Positions 27,350 to 35,269 of a stretch of 64,000 nt of DNA are shown piece by piece. The notes below the pieces were generated by a model, which searched no databases, was not told the DNA's origin, and was given only the letters and a program-made list of their open reading frames with translations. The first letter of the stretch is position 1, and each line of letters begins with the position of its first letter. Origin of the DNA: Coleofasciculus sp. FACHB-1120. Lineage in GTDB: Bacteria; Cyanobacteriota; Cyanobacteriia; Cyanobacteriales; FACHB-T130. A program made the position numbers and the translations under genes. The DNA lies in contig NZ_JACJTV010000021.1 in NCBI RefSeq assembly GCF_014698845.1, positions 28,949 through 92,948 on the forward strand, written 5' to 3'.

Positions 27350-29857
27350 TTACGCAACTTGAGAGGGAGCCATCGGGAGGGGTGTTGCAGATTCGGAACA
27401 CTGCTGTAGCGGAATTTCTAAAATAAACTCTGTCCCTTGTCCGGGCGTTGACAGACACTTCAATTGACCTCCATGACGCTCCACGACCACTTGGTAGCTA
27501 ATAGACAACCCCAACCCAGTCCCTTCTCCTACAGGTTTGGTCGTAAAAAAGGGGTCAAAGATGCGTTTTTGGACGGATTCAGGAATGCCGCCACCATTAT
27601 CTGCAATCCGGATGACCACTTGATTTTTGTTGTTAAGGGTCGTGCAAATCCGAATCGTCGGTAAGGGGGAAGGGGTGATGGGGAATGAGCGATCGCAACT
27701 TTCTTCTCCATGACTCATCACCCATGAAGCCTGAACGGTTTCCCGTTCCAGAGCATCAATGGCGTTGCTCAGGAGATTCATAAAGACCTGATTGATCTGC
27801 CCAGCGTAGCACTCGACCTGGGGTAAGTCGCCGTATTGTTTGACAATCAAAATGCCTGGTTTTCCTCCCTGCGGCTTCAATCGATGCTGCAAGATCAACA
27901 GGGTACTGTCGATGCCTTCATGCAAATCCACCGGCTTTTTCTGGCTCTCATCATGACGGGAGAAATTCCGCAAGCTCAGGACAATTTGGCGAATGCGTTC
28001 CGCCCCCATTTGCATAGAATCCAGTAGTCTTGGGAAATCTTCAACCAGAAACTCCCAATCCATTGCCTCGGCTTCTGTTTGAATTTCTGCTGCTGGCTGA
28101 GGATAGTGCTGCTGGTAGAGGTTTAACAAATGCAGCAAATCTTGGGCATACTGCAAAGCCGGGGTCAAATTCCCATAAATGAAGGAGACAGGGTTATTAA
28201 TTTCATGAGCAACACCCGCCACTAACTGCCCCAAACTAGACATTTTTTCGCTTTGGATCAACTGGGTTTGGGTTTTCCGCAGCCGATGCAGAGCTTGTTT
28301 AAGTTTGGTCGTTTTTTTCCTTAATTGTGCTTCTGATTTTTGTAATGCTTCCTCAGCTTGCTTGCGTTCGACCAGTTCGGCTTCCAGTTGCTCAAATAGC
28401 GTCGATTGCTGAATTGCGATCGCTAGCTGCACACTAAGCTGTTTGAGCAATTCCACTTCCGATGCCTGCCATTGCCTGGTTCCGGTGCAGTTTTGGGCAA
28501 CGAGCAGCCCCCATAATTGAGGGTTGGATGAGGAGTAAGGGTTGGATGAGGAGTGAGGAGTGGATGAGGGAACAGGGCTGGTTGAGGTGTGAGGGCTGAG
28601 GAAGAGTCCTTTCACTTCCGTCTTGTTTTGCACAATGGGGACGACCAGACTGGCTTTTACCTGAAACTGTGCTAGCCAATCAATCTGACACTGACTGAGA
28701 TTTGCTGTGTCGATATTCTCAATTGCTTGAATCTCACCTTGTTGGTAGAGAGAAAGGTGATTTTCCCCAAAACATCGGCTGTGAATCTGGGTTCCCAAAC
28801 TCTCCGCCCAACCTGTGCCCACTGATTCTACAGCCCCAACACCACACCCATCTGAATGCAAGCGGTAGATCGTTACTCGGTCGGTGTTGAGAAATTGCCG
28901 GACTTGCGATACAGCCGTTTTCAGGACTTCTTCCAGGTTCAGAGACTGGCGGATGCGCTGATTCATCGTTCTGAGCAGGCGTTCTCCGGTCGCTTGCTGC
29001 CACAACGCTGTTTCTACCTGCTTGCGACCTGTAATATCCATCACCGTCCCAGCCACTCTTGTCGGTGTATGGGTTTGGTCGCAAAATAGGGTGCCTGTAA
29101 CGGCAACCCAGCGAACGGCACCATCCGGGCAAAGCAGACGATGTTCGATGCTAAAGAGACGACCTGCCAGGTCTTCTGTCCGGGATGCTTCCACAATCTG
29201 CGCGATCGCTTCCGTCACGCGATCGCATTCCTCCGGATGAATACACTTTAAATAAGCTTCATAAGTGCTACCAAAGGAACCGGGTGGGAAACCCAATAAA
29301 GATTCCGCATTTGCCGACCAGGTTAGCTGACCCGTCTGCTTCTCCCACTCCCAAACGCCCATACTGGCAGCATTCAGGGCAAGTCCCAGCCTGGTTTCGC
29401 TTTGTTGTAACGCTGCTTGTGGCTGTTGTTCAGCGAGCTTGCGCTTGGTAATATCTGTCTGAAAGACGAGAAACTGAGTCAGTTTCCCACTTGCATCCCA
29501 TACCGGAGCAATAATTAGCTCGTTCCAAAAAGGCGTGCCATCTTTGCGATAATTCTTTAAGGCTACCCGGCACTCTTGCGCTACGTGCAAGGCGTGGCGA
29601 ATTTGCTCAATCGCATCCTGGTCAGTATCGACACCTTGCAAAAAGCAGCAGTCGCGCCCGATGACTTCGGCTGAAGTATAGCCCGTTATCTTCTCAAAAG
29701 CGGGATTGCAATAGACGATAGAAGGCTTGGTGGAACTAGCATCCAGAATGACAAGACCACCAGGCATGGTTGCTAGGACGCGATCGCATAACCCTCCTGC
29801 TTCTGGGTGCTGATTGAGGGTGTGGAACTTGCCTAACGTGCCTTGCTGGCTTGCCAT
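27350..29857 (-). CDS. LOV-PAS-GAF histidine kinase, possible cyanobacteriochrome
   Basis: An 835-residue soluble kinase. The first PAS (about 25-138) is a LOV domain: photo-adduct C70 in GRDCCFLQG, flavin-contact N102 in NYRKDG, N112 in FWN and Q133 in VFQTDIT. A second PAS (about 155-280) follows, then a GAF (about 300-485). This GAF has C362 in SRCFGENH and C390 in LSQCQIDWL, 28 residues apart, like the two bilin cysteines of TePixJ, though in variant motifs. It is split by a ~27-residue Ser/Pro/Asn insertion. HisKA has H551 in [12 protein letters not shown]; the ATPase ends GEGTGLGLSISYQ. It is first of a two-gene unit with the GGDEF-EAL protein. No receiver is adjacent. Confidence 0.92.
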   Translation of the reverse strand: MASQQGTLGKFHTLNQHPEAGGLCDRVLATMPGGLVILDASSTKPSIVYCNPAFEKITGYTSAEVIGRDCCFLQGVDTDQDAIEQIRHALHVAQECRVALKNYRKDGTPFWNELIIAPVWDASGKLTQFLVFQTDITKRKLAEQQPQAALQQSETRLGLALNAASMGVWEWEKQTGQLTWSANAESLLGFPPGSFGSTYEAYLKCIHPEECDRVTEAIAQIVEASRTEDLAGRLFSIEHRLLCPDGAVRWVAVTGTLFCDQTHTPTRVAGTVMDITGRKQVETALWQQATGERLLRTMNQRIRQSLNLEEVLKTAVSQVRQFLNTDRVTIYRLHSDGCGVGAVESVGTGWAESLGTQIHSRCFGENHLSLYQQGEIQAIENIDTANLSQCQIDWLAQFQVKASLVVPIVQNKTEVKGLFLSPHTSTSPVPSSTPHSSSNPYSSSNPQLWGLLVAQNCTGTRQWQASEVELLKQLSVQLAIAIQQSTLFEQLEAELVERKQAEEALQKSEAQLRKKTTKLKQALHRLRKTQTQLIQSEKMSSLGQLVAGVAHEINNPVSFIYGNLTPALQYAQDLLHLLNLYQQHYPQPAAEIQTEAEAMDWEFLVEDFPRLLDSMQMGAERIRQIVLSLRNFSRHDESQKKPVDLHEGIDSTLLILQHRLKPQGGKPGILIVKQYGDLPQVECYAGQINQVFMNLLSNAIDALERETVQASWVMSHGEESCDRSFPITPSPLPTIRICTTLNNKNQVVIRIADNGGGIPESVQKRIFDPFFTTKPVGEGTGLGLSISYQVVVERHGGQLKCLSTPGQGTEFILEIPLQQCSESATPLPMAPSQVA

Positions 29858-30759
29858 TGCAGCTCTTAGAAGTAAGTAGTAACGAAAGATTAAGACTCTA
29901 TTTCTTACGCTACACGAATCTTAACTTCTATTTACTATACCTAAAGACCTATGCCTTCGGTGTGATGCCTTATACCGAATCTGGCGCTATTTTAATTGGG
30001 TTTCTAGCTGAGGGAATTGGAAGAAATTAATCTCTACGCACCAATAATCCTCAGAAGCCATCGGGTCTAATTTCTAACGACGGTCATCGCGTTGCTCTAA
30101 AATCTCGTTTGTCCTGAGAAATATGCGATCATCCATTTCCAATCGGACAACTTTTTCTAGCTCTTCTGTTAGGTTCTGATTCTGTTAGGTTCTGCTCCAC
30201 AGTAGCAGCAGTTCCAACCACCGCTTTATCACCCACTGCATCTGCCTCCAAGCGGCATCCACATTCCCGCCAGTCAATATTAACAGTCAATACAGAGCTA
30301 GTCGCATTATTCGATTGCCCGATTTCATCCCGAAGGCGGCGATGTACCTCCACATTGAATCCGGGTTCTGGGCAGTCAATCTTGGTTCGCGGTCTCTTGA
30401 GCTTCTGTATCGGGTAGCTCAGTCATCGACCACGCCTTAATTCATCTCACTATCTAGGCAATATATGTCAACTGATTCATATCTAAATCCTCAAATAGGA
30501 GGAAAAGGGGTGCGCTGATCGAAGTAAATAACGACTTGCTACTCGCAATTTAAACTTGTCCACACCCCGCAAAAATTTACGGTGATTAAAATTCAGCATA
30601 GCGATTTAGTAGTAAGTAGACCTATGACTTTGGAGCGAATTAACAGCAAAGATATATATCACCTAGGAGCGAAGCAGACCGCTAGAGGGAATACATAGGC
30701 TTAAAGTCAAGACCTAGGCTCTATCACTGAGTTATTAGGGAAAGCAAAAGGAGGGAAAA
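29858..30759. other. 902-bp intergenic region with degraded reading frame
   Basis: No intact gene is visible. The region separates the leftward kinase pair from the rightward stress island. It holds the frameshifted leftward frame listed at 30129-30426, whose 3' part includes a 16-base direct repeat (TTCTGTTAGGTTCTG twice, 30164-30195). The last 200 bases should contain the promoter of the stress island, including AAGGAGGG just before the 30760 start. Confidence 0.45.
30129..30426 (-). pseudogene. Frameshifted small gene
   Basis: Read leftward, an ATG at 30426 with AAGG upstream starts MTELPDTEAQETANQD and stops at a TGA (30378-30376). Deleting one T in GATTGA joins it in frame to a 74-plus-residue continuation with protein-like composition (PEPGFNVEVHRRLRDEIGQ, then DWRECGCRLEADAVGDKA) that ends at 30129. 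This suggests a small gene broken by one inserted base, or a sequencing error. I do not recognise the product. Confidence 0.3.
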
Positions 30760-31014
30760 ATGACCCATCACGACCATGATGATGAGCGCATCACGGGAAC
30801 CGCAGACGAACACTACAACCTGATTAGCGTGCTATACCATGCTCTAGAGGGTGCTAGTACCTACGAAATTTATACTCAGGATGCTGAGGAAGCTGGTGAT
30901 GATGAACTCGTAGAGTTCTTCCAGCAACTAGAAGAAGAAGAGGCTCAACGCGCCGAACGAGCGAAAGAATTGCTTGCCAAGCGGATTTCTCCGCAGGGGG
31001 CGGTTGCTAGATAG
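30760..31014 (+). CDS. Acidic ferritin-like mini-protein
   Basis: An 84-residue acidic protein with a His/Asp-rich start (MTHHDHDDE) and two predicted helices: HYNLISVLYHALEGASTYEIY and DDELVEFFQQLEEEEAQRA. Two helices with paired Glu and a Tyr are the layout of half-ferritins and rubrerythrin fragments, so a dimer could form a four-helix metal-binding bundle. The diagnostic ExxH pair is not clearly present, so iron binding is only suspected. It is the first gene of the rightward stress island, with AAGGAGGG as ribosome site. Similar short proteins occur in other cyanobacteria next to stress genes, from memory only. Confidence 0.7.
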   Translation: MTHHDHDDERITGTADEHYNLISVLYHALEGASTYEIYTQDAEEAGDDELVEFFQQLEEEEAQRAERAKELLAKRISPQGAVAR

Positions 31015-31279
31015 CGATCGCGAAAGCTATCTCAGACTTATCCCCTTTAAATTTTTGAAAGGATTCTTGGTTGAAGCCGCCACGAATCCTCAGGTTTGCA
31101 TGATTAAAAAGCGTGCAGATTAAAAATCTTGTGTCTGTGCAAATACGGTGCAATTACGGCGCGAACTTCAGAAGTAGAAATCGGAAGAAATCGGATTTTT
31201 GCTAGAAATATTCAGCGCTTCGACGAGTCATTAAGGAAGCGAAGCGTGAAAATTGGCAAGAAGATTTAAGAGGTCAAAA

Positions 31280-31696
31280 GTGAAATACGACCAGTTCATT
31301 AAACAGGTTCAAAGCGTTGCCCAACTGAGCCACCGTCAAGAAGCAGAACGTGCTACTCGTGCCACGCTGGAAATACTGAAAGAACGCATCGTTGGAGACG
31401 AGGCAAAAGACCTAGCTTCACAACTGCCAGCCGAACTAAAAGAGTGTCTGCACGGGCGAGAGGGCGAAAACGGTCAGTTTTTCTCGTTGCAAGAGTTTTA
31501 CCAGCGCGTCAGCGAAAAAGAGGGAATCGATCCTCGCGATGCTGCAACTCATGTTCGAGCGGTGTTCGCGGTGCTGCAAAAAGCTGTAACACCCGGTGAG
31601 TTTGCAGATGTCCGCGCTAATTTTTCGGACGATGACGCAGAGCTATTTTTTGCCGGAACTTTATTGAGTGAAGTTCCTAGTTCGCCATCATCTTAA
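31280..31696 (+). CDS. DUF2267 protein
   Basis: A 138-residue protein of the DUF2267 family, which is of unknown function and often lies in cyanobacterial and actinobacterial stress gene clusters. Recognised by YDQFIKQVQSVAQL at the start, RATLEILKERI, LPAELKECL and AATHVRAVFAVLQKAVTPGE. The GTG at 31280 is chosen because AGAGG lies eight bases upstream and the family begins at KYDQF; a TTG nine codons earlier lacks a ribosome site. A strong hairpin overlaps the stop codon, so this gene probably ends a transcript. Confidence 0.82.
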   Translation: MKYDQFIKQVQSVAQLSHRQEAERATRATLEILKERIVGDEAKDLASQLPAELKECLHGREGENGQFFSLQEFYQRVSEKEGIDPRDAATHVRAVFAVLQKAVTPGEFADVRANFSDDDAELFFAGTLLSEVPSSPSS

Positions 31697-31732
31697 AAGT
31701 AAAACTTAATTCAAAATGAGTTTTACTTTTTT
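31695..31732 (+). terminator. 12-bp-stem terminator after the DUF2267 gene
   Basis: AAAAGTAAAACT (31695-31706) pairs exactly with AGTTTTACTTTT (31719-31730), followed by TT. The left arm overlaps the TAA stop. Confidence 0.85.
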
Positions 31733-31788
31733 CTAGCGATCGCTCAAAAATTTTCCCAGTTAAAAATTTTCATAAAACAGGAGATTCC

Positions 31789-32889
31789 ATGACACAGCAA
31801 AATAATAACGGCAGCAAAAAGCGCGTTGCCATCTTGATCGAAAATGGGGTAGAAGATTCTGAATTTCAAGTCCCGTATAAAGCCTTACAGATGGCGGGAA
31901 TGGAGGTCGTTGTCCTCGGTTCTCGGATGAACGAGAACTATGTGGGTAAACAAGGCAAATTGTCCCAGAAACCCGATGGCACCACTACAGAAGCCGTGGC
32001 TCTTGATTTCGATGCGGTTATCATCCCCGGCGGCATGGCTCCCGACGTGATGCGGACAAACCCCAACACCGTCAATTTTGTAAAAGATGCCTTTGAGCAT
32101 GGAAAATTGGTGGCTGCCGTTTGCCACGGGCCACAAGTTCTGATTGAAGCCGATTTGCTTAGAGGTAAGCAAGCGACTGGCTTCTTCTCTATCCGCACAG
32201 ACATCATCAATGCTGGTGCCCACTATGTGGATGAGCCGGTCGTGGTCGATGGCAACCTGATTACCTCGCGTCAACCGGGTGATTTGGCAATTTTCACCAC
32301 TGCAATTCTCAGCCGTCTCGGTTACGGTGGCAAAGAAGCCGCTTTACCGAATGAAAGCGATATCACGGCTGAATGGTGGAAACTGGCGGATGCTTGGGGC
32401 GGTTCCACCAAGGGCGACATTGCCAAAGGTTTGAATACGGCGCTGACAGGCGAACGCTATTCGCAAGAAGCGTTTGAGCAGTATGCCGAGAAAAGTACAG
32501 ATGCAGAATTGACTTCGATTCTGCAAGACATGATCAAAAATAAGCAGCATCACATTCAAATGCTGGAAGAACGGCTGAATGCTCTGGGAGAAAAACCCTC
32601 GATTCCGGCGCAAGCGGCTGATAAATACGCCAAATTTAAAGCTTCTCTGCAAGGCAGTGATGACACCGATCTGTTGCGTCGCACAATGGGCGATTTGCAA
32701 ACCGGCGTTGTCGATGTTAACAACTTGCGGATGAAATTTACCGATCCGGTTACTACTGCCGTTCTCACCGCGATTGAAGTGGATTTGTCGAAGTACGAAC
32801 AGTGTTTGGCGGCATTCTATAAATCCCGGATGGCAGGTCAAGAAGTGAAGCCTGCGAAGCCGACGACTGGCGTTTCCGTCAAGATGTAA
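31789..32889 (+). CDS. DJ-1/PfpI-family protein fused to a helical domain
   Basis: A 366-residue fusion. Residues 10-185 are a DJ-1/PfpI domain with the nucleophile elbow AAVCHGPQ (C112, H113) and the acidic partner in ENGVEDSEF. Related proteins act as glyoxalases, deglycases or proteases. Residues 190-350 are helical: DITAEWWKLADAWGG, a ferritin-like bundle pattern (KQHHIQMLEERLNALGE), then ADKYAKFKASLQGSDD. The extra domain resembles DUF892/ferritin-like stress proteins and is not part of classic PfpI. Its start follows CAGGAG. It sits between DUF2267 and an SDR gene in the stress island. Activity cannot be stated more exactly. Confidence 0.85.
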   Translation: MTQQNNNGSKKRVAILIENGVEDSEFQVPYKALQMAGMEVVVLGSRMNENYVGKQGKLSQKPDGTTTEAVALDFDAVIIPGGMAPDVMRTNPNTVNFVKDAFEHGKLVAAVCHGPQVLIEADLLRGKQATGFFSIRTDIINAGAHYVDEPVVVDGNLITSRQPGDLAIFTTAILSRLGYGGKEAALPNESDITAEWWKLADAWGGSTKGDIAKGLNTALTGERYSQEAFEQYAEKSTDAELTSILQDMIKNKQHHIQMLEERLNALGEKPSIPAQAADKYAKFKASLQGSDDTDLLRRTMGDLQTGVVDVNNLRMKFTDPVTTAVLTAIEVDLSKYEQCLAAFYKSRMAGQEVKPAKPTTGVSVKM

Positions 32890-32987
32890 GTTTTGAGTGC
32901 CAAGTAAGGTGGGCATCGCTCACCTTACTCCTTTATTTGCTAATCGCGAATTCAACACTCAAAACGTTTATCAAGGAGATGTCCGGA

Positions 32988-33869
32988 ATGAGCATGAGTA
33001 GAAAACTGGAAGGCAAAGTTGCCATTATCACGGGTGCGGGGACTGGAATCGGCGAAGCGATCGCGCATAAATTTGCCAAAGAAGGTGCCAAAGTCGTTGT
33101 GAATGGACTCCCTAGCGATCCGCTGGATGAAGTCGCACAAGCAATTCAGCACTATGGTGCAGAAGCGATCGCTTACGCGGGAGATATCTCGGAAGAATCC
33201 CACGCTCAAGCTTGTGTTAAAGCCGCCATTGACTACTACGGGCGTCTGGACATTTTGGTGAATAATGCGGGTGTGTTTTTGGTAACGGCGGAGACTCAAG
33301 ACTATCCGATTGATGTTTTTGACCAGACGATCCGGATGAACATCCGTTCCGCCTTCCTGATGACCAAGTACGCTCTACCGCACCTCCAAAAAACACGCGG
33401 GAACATTGTCTCCGCTGGGTCTGAGGCTGGTTTTAACGGACTGGCGCGAAATACCCCTTACGGGGGTACCAAAGGCTGGATGCATTCCTTTATGAAAGGC
33501 GTGGCGGTTGAGCAAGCTCAATACGGAGTTCGCGCTAACTGTGTCTGTCCGGGTGCCATTGATACCGCTTGGACGCACAAAGAAACCGGGCCAATGGATG
33601 GTCAGATGGAGAAAATGCTAATTAATGCGACTCCAATGGCTCGACGCGGTACGCCAGAGGAAATGGCAAACGTCTACGCCTTTATCGCTTCAGATGAAGC
33701 AAGTTACGTTACGGGTGCATTGTGGCTGGCGGATGGTGGTGTCACCGTGGCGAAAGGAGCAATCGGTGAGCAAACACCAGAATCTTTGCGTGCTGAACCC
33801 CAAGGAGAACTGCGTTTGGATCATGCCAGAGAAGGGCTAGAACACAAACAAGTCCAAACGATTAGTTAA
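32988..33869 (+). CDS. Short-chain dehydrogenase/reductase
   Basis: A 293-residue classical SDR with a Rossmann fold. Cofactor motif TGAGTGIGEA, NNAG motif, catalytic-Ser region SAGSEAGFNG and catalytic YGGTK (Tyr-x-x-x-Lys). Late SDR residues PGAIDTAW and the SDR C-terminus GALWLADGGVTVAKG are in place. Glucose/ribitol dehydrogenase-like SDRs have this layout, but the substrate is unknown. I chose ATG 32988 because AAGGAG ends nine bases upstream; in-frame ATGs at 32979 and 32994 are alternatives. It follows the PfpI gene by 98 bp in the stress island. Confidence 0.92.
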   Translation: MSMSRKLEGKVAIITGAGTGIGEAIAHKFAKEGAKVVVNGLPSDPLDEVAQAIQHYGAEAIAYAGDISEESHAQACVKAAIDYYGRLDILVNNAGVFLVTAETQDYPIDVFDQTIRMNIRSAFLMTKYALPHLQKTRGNIVSAGSEAGFNGLARNTPYGGTKGWMHSFMKGVAVEQAQYGVRANCVCPGAIDTAWTHKETGPMDGQMEKMLINATPMARRGTPEEMANVYAFIASDEASYVTGALWLADGGVTVAKGAIGEQTPESLRAEPQGELRLDHAREGLEHKQVQTIS

Positions 33870-33929
33870 GCGAGTTGGAAATTAATATTATTCAGCAAAT
33901 CATCAATTACCGTTTGAGGAAAACAGAAA

Positions 33930-34646
33930 ATGACATCTAAAGATATCGTTCCCAGCGGTCAGAATGAACCCAGCAATGTTGCGGATACGGAGCGTTGGGG
34001 ATCGTTACTGGGAGGCGGCGCACTCGTACTGATGGGTTTAAAGCAACGATCTCTTCGGGGAGCGTTAATGGCGATTGCGGGTGGCGGTCTGATTTATCAC
34101 GGGGCGACCGCAGAAAAAGGTCTCCAAGACACTATACAAGACACCATACAGGAAAAAGCAGGGATGAACCAAAGCATCAAAGTTGAAAAGACTGTCACAA
34201 TCAATAAACCAGCGGATGAACTTTATCGCTTTTGGCATAACTTTGAAAACTTGCCTAATTTCATGAAGCATCTGAAATCAGTGACTGTCGTGAACGAGCG
34301 GCGATCGCACTGGATTGCCAATGCGCCAATGGGTGCAAGTGTGGAATGGGATGCAGATATTATTAACGAGAAAGAAAACGAGTTAATCGCTTGGGCTTCA
34401 ACGGAAGGAGCAGACGTTGAGAATGCAGGGTTTGTACGCTTTTCACCTGCGCCTGCGAATCGGGGTACGGAAGTAAAAGTCGTTATCGAATATAATCCAC
34501 CGGGAGGTGCTGTCGGGGCTGCGATCGCTAAACTTTTTGGCGAAGAACCAGAACAGCAAGTTGGCGATGATTTACGCCGTTTCAAAATGATTATGGAAGC
34601 AGGTGAAATTGCGACAACCGAAGGTCAACCTTCTGGAAGAAGTTAA
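33930..34646 (+). CDS. SRPBCC-domain protein with N-terminal membrane segment
   Basis: A 238-residue protein. The first ~75 residues include glycine-rich hydrophobic stretches (SLLGGGALVLMG, ALMAIAGGGLIYHGA) like the DUF2892 membrane region. Residues 85-225 are a START/SRPBCC (cyclase/dehydrase-like) lipid-binding fold: VEKTVTINKPADELYRFW, LPNFMKHLKSVTV, and VKVVIEYNPPGG. The C-terminus ends EAGEIATTEGQPSGRS, and this short motif recurs at the end of the mini-protein at 38372-38554. Proteins of this type are common in cyanobacterial stress islands; ligand unknown. The start follows GAGGAAA. Confidence 0.85.
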   Translation: MTSKDIVPSGQNEPSNVADTERWGSLLGGGALVLMGLKQRSLRGALMAIAGGGLIYHGATAEKGLQDTIQDTIQEKAGMNQSIKVEKTVTINKPADELYRFWHNFENLPNFMKHLKSVTVVNERRSHWIANAPMGASVEWDADIINEKENELIAWASTEGADVENAGFVRFSPAPANRGTEVKVVIEYNPPGGAVGAAIAKLFGEEPEQQVGDDLRRFKMIMEAGEIATTEGQPSGRS

Positions 34647-34734
34647 GAATTTTATTTCGTGGGATTCTTAGTTAAGAAGAGAGAAAACTGAATAATAGGT
34701 TTTTCTCAAACAAAAATAAACAATGGAGATTGAA

Positions 34735-35139
34735 ATGAATCAAGGAATTAATCGTTTGCAAAAAATTTGTTTGCGTCTGGCTAGTGTCGTTCTAGCAGCG
34801 ATCGCATTTTTAGTAATTCCAACTTTTAGCTACAGCACATCGTTCCAAGCACAAGCTCAAACCCTGGTTGCTGACAACTTAGATTTTAATAAAACCAGCA
34901 ACGCTCAGATTAAAAAAGCGATTGACATGGCTGAAGACCATGTTGGGGACAGAGATGGAATCGGCAATACTGGCTTGAAGAACATCAAAAAGCTGGGAGA
35001 AAATATTCCCGAAACTGCTGATGTGATTGTCCGCCAAAGATTTGACAACGATCAACCTGGTGACGTGGGCGATCCAAGTATTGTTCAAGACAAAAATGAA
35101 CAGGGAATCGCCAAGACTAAGAATCGGGCACCTAGATAA
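34735..35139 (+). CDS. Exported small protein, copy 1
   Basis: A 134-residue protein with a signal peptide (LRLASVVLAAIAFLVIPTF, then AQAQ as probable cleavage) and a mature part of ~95 residues that is polar and lacks cysteines. It ends in a disordered Asp/Gln/Lys-rich tail. Its first 40 residues match those of the later exported gene at 36505 (MNQ, hydrophobic core, QAxA), and both lie just before a zinc dehydrogenase gene. ATG 34735 is chosen because GGAG sits seven bases upstream; an earlier ATG overlaps that ribosome site. Function unknown, possibly envelope stress. Confidence 0.72.
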   Translation: MNQGINRLQKICLRLASVVLAAIAFLVIPTFSYSTSFQAQAQTLVADNLDFNKTSNAQIKKAIDMAEDHVGDRDGIGNTGLKNIKKLGENIPETADVIVRQRFDNDQPGDVGDPSIVQDKNEQGIAKTKNRAPR

Positions 35140-35211
35140 TTCGGCTTTTCGCTGAATCCGGGTTGAGAAACTAAGTGACTGACTGCATTACCTGAGACAG
35201 GGATGTGAGAA

Positions 35212-35242
35212 ACCCCGTCCTACGAATACACAAGGGCGGGGT
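35212..35242 (+). terminator. Hairpin between exported gene and dehydrogenase
   Basis: ACCCCGTCC (35212-35220) pairs with GGGCGGGGT (35234-35242) with one mismatch. An AT-rich stretch follows, then the next ribosome site, so it may reduce read-through. Confidence 0.5.
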
Positions 35243-35269
35243 AATTAATAAAAGGATAATACAACATCA

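Noticed and set aside
31885..32274. Long reverse-strand frames opposite the PfpI, SDR and uvrA genes
   Set aside because: They follow the codon pattern of the true genes on the other strand and lack starts with ribosome sites.
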